Source: Stictocephala bisonia (Eukaryota; Arthropoda; Insecta; Hemiptera; Membracidae). Taken from it: 64,000 bases of DNA. Of the stretch, positions 51,986-60,121 are shown piece by piece. Where the stretch lies: assembly GCA_035578905.1 (NCBI GenBank), contig JAQJVL010000290.1:248001-312000 (forward strand), given 5' to 3'. The stretch's first letter is position 1, and each line of letters opens with the position of its first letter. Below the pieces are notes generated by a model that searched no databases, was not told the DNA's origin, and worked only from the letters and a program-made list of their open reading frames with translations. Made by a program: the position numbers and the translations under genes.

Positions 51986-52584
51986 AATGAAAATGTAGTA
52001 TAGTTGTAATATTAAGCTATAGACATAATGAAATGAAACGCTTAGTTTAAAAAAAAAAGCATTATACAATTACCTCATGAAAATAGTAATTTAACTGGAC
52101 CACGCGGCAGTGTATGCATTTCTGAAATTCTTGGTTATTCCACTTATTCCAAAAATGCGTAACAACAATGGGTCTTTGTTTCCTATAAAATGTCGTATCT
52201 CGTAATTTTTACGTAACTACATCAAACAAAGCCTAACCATCAAAATATAATTGTATAAGATTTTAACACGGTAGACCCAATTGGAACTACAATTTGATTA
52301 CATTTAAGAACTTACATACACATTATTTTTGTAGTGTAAAAATAACATTTTGCCCAATTGCAAGAGTAAAGTAGTGTAAACAGCTTTCAAATGTATTATT
52401 GAAGTTTTTTTTTAATAATTAACTGTACTTTGAAATCAATGAATCTAAATAAAATCTATTTCTACTTAATGTAAATAGTTTAAATTTAAATTGGTATCTT
52501 ATTGCCTAAAAGGGAAACAGTATGTAAAATTAAGCCAATTTTACTTTGTGCTAGGTAATAGAAACTGCTGTAGACCACATAATA
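51986..52584. other. AT-rich non-coding stretch
   Basis: Nothing recognised. Confidence 0.5.
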
Positions 52585-52710
52585 TTGCCTGATCACATGG
52601 GCTTGCAAGCCTGTGCGTGAACTTTGTGCAACGAGTGAAATACCCACCGTTGGCTCAGTGGGGATTCGATCCTTGGTAATTGACCACTGAGTCACCACGC
52701 TGGCAATATT
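52585..52710 (-). mobile_element. tRNA-derived SINE head
   Basis: Minus strand: TGGTGACTCAGTGGTCAATT (A box) and GGATCGAATCCCC (B box), closer together than in a real tRNA. It is a SINE head with a shortened anticodon region. Confidence 0.6.
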
Positions 52711-52738
52711 CCGTAAGTATAAGGAAGACGAAGCTTAA

Positions 52739-53120
52739 ATTGGTTTTGATATACTATATCATTTAATCAAACACAATTCTAAACCAATATTTATTTCTAA
52801 ACTTTATTTTGCAGGCTTTCAATAGCTTTAATTAATCAACTTCTTTTACTGTAAAAGGTACAAGAACGGCCTGTTTTGAATTAAATTAATTTGTTGTTTG
52901 TTAAATCTATACAAAATTAATATAGAAAAGAACTGATAAACTTAGAGATATAAGAAATGTTATTTTAATATATTTGATTATAATTTCAAACTAATTTTTG
53001 TATTTAGTATTTAAGACGTGTCTAATGATGATAGCATTGCCATCGAAAGGCCTCACAAAATTAAGTTTTAACTATTGGTTTAGAATTGAATTTGATTAAA
53101 TGATACAGTATGAGTAGATA
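52739..53120 (+). mobile_element. Penelope-type terminal remnant with inverted ends
   Basis: 52739-52792 and 53068-53120 are inverted copies (CATTTAATCAAAC, ATTCTAAACCAATA). Next to the right copy are GAAAGGCCT and TATTGGTTTAGA, words also seen in the 10.4/11.9-kb Penelope termini. It lies immediately upstream of the polymerase element. Confidence 0.5.
53015..53060 (+). ncRNA. Hammerhead-ribozyme-like motif
   Basis: CTAATGA (53022-53028; consensus CTGATGA, one change), a GC-ATT-GCC stem II, and GAAA (53045-53048). GTG before and CAC after may form stem I. The arrangement fits Penelope-associated hammerheads; the G-to-A change would probably kill catalysis. Confidence 0.45.
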
Positions 53121-53161
53121 AAAAGCTCAGGAGCCAGACCCACTTTTACCTTTGGACTTTC

Positions 53162-53225
53162 AAGATGGCGGCGGTCACGTGACCGGATCCAAGATGGCGG
53201 CCGGAACCGGATCCAAGATGGCGGC
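53162..53225 (+). promoter_or_regulatory. Three YY1/Pho sites and a palindromic E-box
   Basis: AAGATGGCGGC occurs at 53162, 53191 and 53215, an exact match to the YY1 consensus AANATGGCGNC. Between the first two lies GGTCACGTGACC (53173-53184), a perfect 12-bp palindrome with the CACGTG E-box core. About 1.3 kb upstream of the polymerase start. Confidence 0.6.
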
Positions 53226-53230
53226 GCCCA

Positions 53231-53290
53231 TTTCCCGCCAAATTTTCTAACCTCACTTTTCCTAACCTCAAATTCCCATTTCCCGCCAAA
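53231..53290 (-). promoter_or_regulatory. Two perfect E2F-type sites
   Basis: TTTCCCGCCAAA at 53231-53242 and 53279-53290, i.e. TTTGGCGGGAAA on the minus strand, the textbook E2F consensus. They sit in a 48-bp direct repeat with CTAACCTCA blocks. E2F sites drive S-phase replication genes, which fits a DNA polymerase downstream. Confidence 0.6.
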
Positions 53291-53360
53291 TTTCCTAACC
53301 TCACTTTTCCTAACCTCAAATTTCCCTCAAATTCCCAAATTTCCCTCCAAATTCCCACAT

Positions 53361-53795
53361 CATACTATATGAAATTCACTGTTAACCTTGTTATTCTATA
53401 TAAAATGCACTTTTTTGTCCAATATGGCGTCTTTTTCCATATTATACTATATAAAATGCACTTTTTTGTCCAATATGGCGTCTTTTTCCATATTATACTA
53501 TATAAAATGCACTTTTTTTGTCCAATATGGCGTCTTTTTCCATGTTATACTATATAAAATGCACTTTTTTTGTCCAATATGGCGTCTTTTTCCATGTTAT
53601 ACTATATAAAATTCACTTTTTTGTCCAATATGGCGTCTTTTTCCATGTTATACTATATAAAATTCACTTTTTTGTCCAATATGGCGTCTTTTTCCATGAT
53701 AAACTATATAAACTTCACTTTTTTGTCCAATATGATGCCTTTTTCCATGTTAGACTATATAAAATGAACTTTTTTGTCCAATATGACGTCTTTCC
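53361..53795 (+). repeat. 51-bp tandem array in the polymerase promoter region
   Basis: About eight units of 51-52 bp, each with a TATA-like CTATATAAAATG and, 22-24 bp on, CCAATATGGCGTC, which fits the YY1 consensus. Six units keep AATATGGCG exactly and the last two vary. The TATA-like word recurs singly at 54056, 54084 and 54124. Reading frames across it are spurious. Confidence 0.85.
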
Positions 53796-54339
53796 CTCCT
53801 CAAAATTCCCTCCCAAAATTCCTCATCCAATATGGCGACCTTTCCCTTCGGGTACTTCCGGCGACCGTCGACTACCTTCGTACACGTCGTCTGCTGGTCG
53901 GGCGCGCATGCGCCCCTTGTTACTCTACTCTATGTGCTCGATTCGATCGTAGCGCACCTGGTGGCAAAACTTAGCACATCCTTTCGGAAACATGGCGCCT
54001 TCGGAAGGGAAGTCCCAGGTGGGAAAATTCCCTCCCTCAAATTCCCTCGGTATACTATACAAAATGCACTCTTCCCATCTCATACTATATAAAATGCAAA
54101 AGATGGTGGCCATTTACATATGTACTATATAAAATGCTTTCGTGTACTTCCGACGACTACCTTCGTACGCTCTTCACCCCTCGGCTACAGGTCTGGCGCG
54201 CATGCGCACCCATATGCTACGCTCTGATTGGATAGTCCCTTCTTCTCATTTTGAAAAACAGTACTACACAGGATGACGTAATCGGAGTTTCAAGTCTGGA
54301 CAGGCGCGTGACCTAATTGACCCCTACCTCATCCATCCC

Positions 54340-54404
54340 TATATAAACGACCAACACATTCAATCCGTCTCACTTCTGCTCTTGCGCTCGTACTGATCAG
54401 ACGT
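54340..54404 (+). promoter_or_regulatory. TATA-Inr-DPE core promoter of the polymerase gene
   Basis: TATATAAA lies at 54340-54347 and an initiator-like TCACTT at 54370-54375. Taking its A (54372) as +1, TATAAA falls at -30 and AGACGT (54399-54404), a full match to the DPE consensus RGWYVT, falls at +28 to +33. The Inr has one mismatch to TCAKTY. The leader to the ATG at 54531 would be 159 nt. Confidence 0.7.
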
Positions 54405-54530
54405 GTCTTCACTTTGCTCCTACTCACGTAATTCTTGTAATTTTGGACGTCGTTCTCTGTACGGTATTTCAAAGTAATAATCAATATTTACCACCCTTTG
54501 TTTTTCTTCCGATTTAATTTTGTTTAAAAG

Positions 54531-57500
54531 ATGGAATCCTTTTCCATATACGACAACCTCGTCACCATTTCCCGTAGGTTCGATACATCCGATCCTGATC
54601 TCCTTACCGTTCTAACGGAACATAAAAACAAAATTATGTCTGAAATAAATAACCACCTAAACAGGCTCGGGGGAGTTAAATGGTATATCGCAGTCCAGAT
54701 TAAATTTTCCAAAACAATAAACAACGAAGAAATCACAACAACACCCTTCTTTCACGGCAAAACCCGTCCTTTGCTACCTTCTGATTCTCTAGATATTCAG
54801 TATTCCGAGGCTACAGACAAAATTTTAGAAAGCGTGGCTAAGTGGGTAAGTCAAGGTAGTGGGTGGGTAATAGAAAACGTTTTACGCCTAGATCTGTTCA
54901 TTGTTAAATATCAACCTTTGTACGCCTCTTCCTATATACCTACCCCAAAACAAATTTCTCACCCCACTAAAGGAATTATAAATATTAAGAACGACAATCA
55001 AAAATGTTTCCTGTACTCTGTACTTGCCCATTTGTACCCGGACCGACATAGGCGAATAAGCTATTACAAAAAACTCGAAAACAAATTAAACATGTCCGGA
55101 ATTGAGTATCCTGTCAAAATTTCCGATCTTGATAAATTTGAAAAATTGAACCCTGCTTTATCTGTAAATGTCTTTGGATTTGAAAAAGACGAAATTTATC
55201 CTTTACGTATAACAAAAGAAAAATTTAGAGTTCATCACATCAACTTGTTACTGTTGACTACTGACACGACCACTCACTACTGCCTAATTACCAACTTATC
55301 CCGACTTTTAGCTCACTTGACTAAATATAATAAAGCATATTACTACTGTGACTACTGCCTACACAGATTTTGGACTAAAGACTTACTTACTAACCACTTA
55401 CCTTTGTGTTCACCACACGGTGCACAAAAGACCAGACTTCCTACTGATGATGAAAAATACATGTCTTTCAAAAATTACACACTAACTCACAAAGTCCCAT
55501 TCACAATATACTGTGACTTTGAGTCCTTTGTTGTACCTATCCCTACTACACTCAATAATCCATCTACTTCACATACTACCAACACTGCCCATCACGTACC
55601 TTCTGGCTTTTGCTACGTAATTATTGACAGTGACGGTAAACCCATAAAGCAACCTAAAGTCTATAGCGGCCCCGACGTTGTAGATACTTTTCTAAATTGT
55701 TTGATTGATGAGTCTAAAGAGCTCTTACCCATTATCAAAAAGAATATTCCGATTAAAATGTCTCCACAAGACAAAATCATTTTCCAAAACGCTACCACCT
55801 GTCACCTTTGTCAAAAACCTTTGGACGAAGACAAAGTGGCCAACCATAATCACCTAACGGGGCAGTTCTTGGGACCCACCCACAATTCATGCAATCTAAA
55901 TTATAAAGTCCCCGACCACATCCCAGTCTTTTTCCATAACCTCAGAGGTTATGACTGCCATCATCTTATTCAAGGACTCGGCAAATTCAAAAAAGAAAAA
56001 CTGGCATGTATCGCTACTACTAGCGAACGGTACATTTCAGTCACCCTTGAATCTTTAAGATTTTTGGACTCGCTTCAATTCTTAAACGCTTCTTTGGACA
56101 CACTCGTGTCCAACTTAGTTTCTGACGACGGGGCATCAAAATTCAAAATTTTAGGGCAGTGTATGACCAACACAGACTTACTACTACGAAAAGGTGTCTT
56201 TCCCTACACTTACATGACAGACGAATCAAAATTTAACGATACTGAACTGCCTCCCAAGGAGACGTTCTACAACGACTTAACCAAAACACATATTTCAGAC
56301 GACGACTACACACACGCACAGACTGTGTGGTCAACCTTTGGTATGACCACTTTGAAACAATATCACGACCTTTACTTACTCACAGACGTACTATTACTTG
56401 CCGACGTGTTTGAAAATTTTAGAACTACCAGTATGACTTACTACGGTATTGACCCGTGTAACGACTACTCTGCCCCCGGACTAGCATGGAATTCCATGCT
56501 GAAAATGACAGACGTAAAACTCGAACTACTCACTGACATTGACCAGCACCTCTTTGTCGAGTCTGGGATCCGGGGTGGTGTCTCCATGATACCCAACCGG
56601 TACGCCCAGGCCAACAACCCTTACTTACCCAACTTTGACAACACAAAACCAACTAATTACCTACTTTATCTAGATTGTAATAATTTATATGGTGCCAGTC
56701 TATCTGATAGACTCCCAGAGTCTGGCTTTAACTGGATCGACCCGCAAGACATTGACATTACAAAAGTACCCGACGACTCCGACACCGGTTACATTTTAGA
56801 AGTTGACCTACACTACCCTGACCACTTACATGACTTACATTCCGACTTTCCACTAGCCCCCGAACATAAAGTAGTTACAGACGATATGCTCTCCCCCTAC
56901 TGTAAGGACCTACTTCATGAACTCAACTATAAACCTCCAAAGACTGAAAAACTACTAACTACCCTGTGTGACAAAACAAAATACGTTGTACACTACAGGA
57001 CTCTAAAACTATACCTACAACTGGGACTTGTACTGACCAAAATTCACAGAGCTCTAAGTTTTAAACAGTCTGCCTGGTTAGCCCCATTTATTAATTTTAA
57101 TACAGAGAAAAGAAAATGTGCCAAAAATAACTTTGAAAAAGATTTTTTTAAATTAATGAATAATGCGACATATGGAAAGAGTTTGGAAAATGTAAGATCT
57201 AGGATAGACTTTAAACTTGTAAATAACGAAAAACAATTGGTCAAATGGACAGCTAGTCCCAGGCTTAAAACATTTTTCGCATACAATAAAGATATCGCGG
57301 GATTGGCTTTAAAAAAACAAACAATTTTCCTAAACAGACCCATTTATGTTGGATTTACAGTATTGGAAATTTCAAAATCAATAATGTACAACTTTCACTA
57401 CAACTGGGCAATTGCAAAGTATGGGAAAAACATAAAACTTTGTATGACTGACACAGACTCACTATTCTACAACGTATATACTCCCGACGTTTACACAGAT

Positions 57501-57992
57501 ATGAAAAAAGAATTACACCTTTTTGACACGTCCGACTATCCACCTAGCCACCCATGCTACAGTGTAGAAAACAAAAAAGCGTTAGGAAAATTTAAAGACG
57601 AACTAAACTCAAATCCGGCTAGGGAAATAATTGGCTTGAGAGCGAAATGCTACTCCGTTCTAAATTCTAATCTAGAGGAAAAGAAGGTAGCCAAAGGCGT
57701 CCCCCGAGTCGCGATAAAAAAACAATTAAAACACGAAATGTACAAAGATTGTCTTTTAAATCATTCGTTAAAAACAACATCCACTCTAAACATTCGTAGT
57801 GAAAAACATAAAATTTACACACAAAATATTTCAAAATTATCACTTTCCCCTTTTGACGATAAAAGATACATCTTGGATAATGGAATTGATACACTAGCAT
57901 ACGGACACCATTTAATTAGTAAAAAACGAACTTTAGAACACGATCATGATTCCATTAATAAAAAACTAAAACTCACTGGAATGAGATTGTAA
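54531..57992 (+). CDS. polB: Family B protein-primed-type DNA polymerase (Polinton/adintovirus-like)
   Basis: An intact 1153-residue single-exon replicative DNA polymerase with 3'-5' exonuclease. Exo I is YCDFES (D329, E331), Exo II is HNLRGYD (N470, D475) and Exo III is YLLTD (Y615, D619). Polymerase motif A is DCNNLYG (D715), motif B is KLMNNATYG (874-882), motif C is TDTDS (D974, D976) and the KxY motif is KCY (1039-1041). Before Exo I is a CxxC...HxxxC finger (C273, C276, H289, C293). Between Exo I and II is a second metal-type cluster, C424/C427 ... NHNHLTG ... C454. The N-terminal ~300 residues include KNDNQKCF (C159) and H249/N255, which could be a cysteine-protease-like triad. Length and motifs fit protein-primed polymerases of Polintons, adintoviruses and bidnaviruses. 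The start is the first in-frame ATG after a good promoter. All catalytic residues are present. No partner genes are visible, so self-transfer is unproven. Confidence 0.95.
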   Translation: MESFSIYDNLVTISRRFDTSDPDLLTVLTEHKNKIMSEINNHLNRLGGVKWYIAVQIKFSKTINNEEITTTPFFHGKTRPLLPSDSLDIQYSEATDKILESVAKWVSQGSGWVIENVLRLDLFIVKYQPLYASSYIPTPKQISHPTKGIINIKNDNQKCFLYSVLAHLYPDRHRRISYYKKLENKLNMSGIEYPVKISDLDKFEKLNPALSVNVFGFEKDEIYPLRITKEKFRVHHINLLLLTTDTTTHYCLITNLSRLLAHLTKYNKAYYYCDYCLHRFWTKDLLTNHLPLCSPHGAQKTRLPTDDEKYMSFKNYTLTHKVPFTIYCDFESFVVPIPTTLNNPSTSHTTNTAHHVPSGFCYVIIDSDGKPIKQPKVYSGPDVVDTFLNCLIDESKELLPIIKKNIPIKMSPQDKIIFQNATTCHLCQKPLDEDKVANHNHLTGQFLGPTHNSCNLNYKVPDHIPVFFHNLRGYDCHHLIQGLGKFKKEKLACIATTSERYISVTLESLRFLDSLQFLNASLDTLVSNLVSDDGASKFKILGQCMTNTDLLLRKGVFPYTYMTDESKFNDTELPPKETFYNDLTKTHISDDDYTHAQTVWSTFGMTTLKQYHDLYLLTDVLLLADVFENFRTTSMTYYGIDPCNDYSAPGLAWNSMLKMTDVKLELLTDIDQHLFVESGIRGGVSMIPNRYAQANNPYLPNFDNTKPTNYLLYLDCNNLYGASLSDRLPESGFNWIDPQDIDITKVPDDSDTGYILEVDLHYPDHLHDLHSDFPLAPEHKVVTDDMLSPYCKDLLHELNYKPPKTEKLLTTLCDKTKYVVHYRTLKLYLQLGLVLTKIHRALSFKQSAWLAPFINFNTEKRKCAKNNFEKDFFKLMNNATYGKSLENVRSRIDFKLVNNEKQLVKWTASPRLKTFFAYNKDIAGLALKKQTIFLNRPIYVGFTVLEISKSIMYNFHYNWAIAKYGKNIKLCMTDTDSLFYNVYTPDVYTDMKKELHLFDTSDYPPSHPCYSVENKKALGKFKDELNSNPAREIIGLRAKCYSVLNSNLEEKKVAKGVPRVAIKKQLKHEMYKDCLLNHSLKTTSTLNIRSEKHKIYTQNISKLSLSPFDDKRYILDNGIDTLAYGHHLISKKRTLEHDHDSINKKLKLTGMRL

Positions 57993-58114
57993 CCCATGGT
58001 TACTAACATGTCCGTAGAAACCCAATTTACGGCATTGGATGGGCTCAACCCGACCGTAGTGCAATGTAAAAGCCTCGTACTGGGCGGACCTTCTTCTTGA
58101 TTACGGTAACTCCT

Positions 58115-58130
58115 ACGCCAGGTAAGTAAT
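58115..58130 (+). promoter_or_regulatory. Consensus splice donor after the polymerase stop
   Basis: CAG|GTAAGT at about 58119-58127; a possible acceptor TTTCTATAG lies near 58271. Either a 3'-UTR intron or part of an alternative transcript; inference only. Confidence 0.3.
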
Positions 58131-58561
58131 GTTAAGTTAGTTTTAAGTAAACTCTTTTACCGTCAACCTTTAAAAAACAATCTGTAAAGTAAATTCTGTT
58201 ATAATATGAACACTTTTGTGAGTTTACATAACTACAATTTATTAACGGATATCTCCAGCTCTGTGTGAATTTCTATAGAATACCGTACCATCGAGGTGAG
58301 GGCGGCCCAAATTTAATAAAAAATCGCCCGACTGTTCTCTAAGGCAGTTTTAAAACGTGTAAGACCTGAGGCGGTCCTGCAACTTGGGGCTGGGCTAATC
58401 CCCGTAAGACCTTGAGTCGCAGTCCGGGCCCTCGTAAGGTACGTGTATGATTGAATGTTACACTCTATGGCTGGACAGTATCCGTAGGTCCCGTGTGTGA
58501 GGGAGAGTAACCTACAAAAAAGAAAAAAACACAAAAACCTACTGTAAAAAAACAGAATCAA

Positions 58562-58590
58562 AAAATAAAACAAATTTATAAATAAAAACC
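58562..58590 (+). terminator. Poly(A) signals of the polymerase transcript
   Basis: AATAAA occurs twice (about 58564 and 58581) some 580 nt after the stop codon; the same pair is mirrored in the other arm. Confidence 0.4.
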
Positions 58591-58661
58591 CCTTTGTAAG
58601 TCTGTACGTCACATTGAAAGGCTTCTCTAAGTAAAGTGATGTCTTTACTTACAGAGGGACC

Positions 58662-58668
<7 letters not shown>

Positions 58669-58706
<38 letters not shown>
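58669..58706 (+). repeat. Poly(A) tract in arm 1
   Basis: About 38 A. The mirror tract (poly-T at about 60779-60795) is much shorter, accounting for most of the length difference between the arms. Confidence 0.85.
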
Positions 58707-58712
<6 letters not shown>

Positions 58713-59358
58713 AAAAAATAAAAAAATTATAAAAAAACAATAACTAAATAATACTGAGAGGTAGCATTTTGTTGGTTGGCTACCACCGTAGTGAGCGAGG
58801 TTGGGGCTCATTACACTAAAATACCCGTGGGGGATACTAGTCCTATATCGGGCGCGTCCCATGGGAATTGGGCAATGCCCTTCAGTTTTGCCTTCAGCTT
58901 ACTTGAGGGTAGTGAGGAATTAAATACTCACCGTGAAAAAAAAACTGGTTAAATCAAAAACATTAATAAAATCTGCGAGAAAGATCATGGTATAGTACTG
59001 AATCAGGAAGTGATCTTAGTAACATATGGTAAAACTTTCTATAAAAAGAGTAAATTCCATCCAAAAGTAAGAAAAAAATCAAAGATACATACAAATTTCA
59101 GAAAAAGAGTCATTTTACATAAAAAATGTGTTGAAAAATTTTTCAAATCAAGGAAGAACTACCAACATAGTACTCTCCAAACCCCTTAAAATTTAGTTAA
59201 AATGTCAATAAATAGGGTTATTTGTGTACAAAATATGTTATAATTCCCTAAAAGCATTAAAATTCAGTGTCATAACAATGATGTTTGTTCTAAACATTTA
59301 AAAACCTTTAAAATTATCTAATAGACTCTTTATAAACTTAGTTTGTGCTCAAAACAAC

Positions 59359-59790
59359 ACACAAAAGACCAAACACAAACTCTACATATAAGACTCTTGG
59401 TTGACCACCCACCTACTCAACATACAACAACTCTGATAGATCATCCACCTAACCATTACATAAAACCTTTGATAGACCACCAACACACATGAACAACCTA
59501 CCTACGTAACATATAACACTCTTGACTTACCACACACCTACTCAACACACAAAAGACCAACCACACACTCTACATATAAGACTCTTGGTTGGTCGCCCAC
59601 CTACTCAACATACAACACCTCTGATACACCATTCCCTTGAACATTAAATAAAACCTGTGATATTCCACTCAATCACCAAACACACATGACTCTTAATAGA
59701 CCAATCCACCTACCTCTGCACACACGATTCCTTAGGACACACCCTACACCCACCACTCATCCTACAGACAAAACTCCTAGAGAACTACCC
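59359..59790 (+). repeat. Imperfect ~94-bp tandem repeat in the palindrome centre
   Basis: ACACAAAAGACC is followed by CTCTACATATAAGACTCTTG and CCCACCTACTCAACATACAA. The whole block recurs 188 bp later (59547), with half-unit copies between. It is present on one side of the centre only. Confidence 0.75.
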
Positions 59791-60121
59791 ATCCACCATA
59801 AAAACACTATTTCTTCATATAATCATGTTTTAAAAAAAAACATTATTACACTGTAAGATAGGTTTAATATAGCTAAAGACCAAAAGTGTTACCTAAAATT
59901 CTGTTTTCTCTAGAAATATGAGAAAAAGTTAGGTTAAAAACAATGAACATAGAAAAAGTTAGGTTAGTAAACATCAGAAAAGTAAGTCTAGCAATCAACC
60001 GAAAGGTTGATTGCTATCCTTACTTTTCCGAAAAGTTGTTAAAATAAACATACACAAAAAATGTCCCATTTTTTGAGTTTGTTAATTTTAAATGAACTTT
60101 TCGGATGTTTGCTAACCTAAC
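59366..60121. other. Palindrome centre (756 bp between arms)
   Basis: Holds the one-sided tandem repeats, the hairpin at 59977 and a continuation of the symmetry. AGTTAGGTTAGTAAACATC near 59957 is the inverted match of 60104-60122 with one change. The original symmetry point is therefore near 60.0 kb, and about 590 bp were inserted or expanded on the left. Confidence 0.75.
59977..60028. repeat. 24-bp-stem hairpin with GAAA loop at the palindrome centre
   Basis: 59977-60000 pairs with 60005-60028 with two adjacent mismatches; loop GAAA (60001-60004). It sits close to the true symmetry point of the palindrome, the place expected for a hairpin telomere or a dimer junction. Confidence 0.8.

Larger units (their letters stand above)
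55458..59365 (+). repeat. Giant palindrome, arm 1
   Basis: Pairs base for base with 60122-64000 reversed. Paired positions sum to 119458-119459 through the polymerase gene and to 119487 at the inner end. The arm covers codon 310 onwards of the polymerase, its 3' flank and the A-rich tract. The outer limit is not seen because the partner runs out of the window. Confidence 0.95.

Noticed and set aside
57044..57900. Antisense frames inside polB
   Set aside because: Shadow frames opposite a gene with intact catalytic motifs.
58313..58862. Small minus-strand genes beside the polymerase (poly-Phe tract)
   Set aside because: The Phe run is the poly(A) tract read in reverse. The frame is disturbed in the other arm by tract length, and no family is recognisable.
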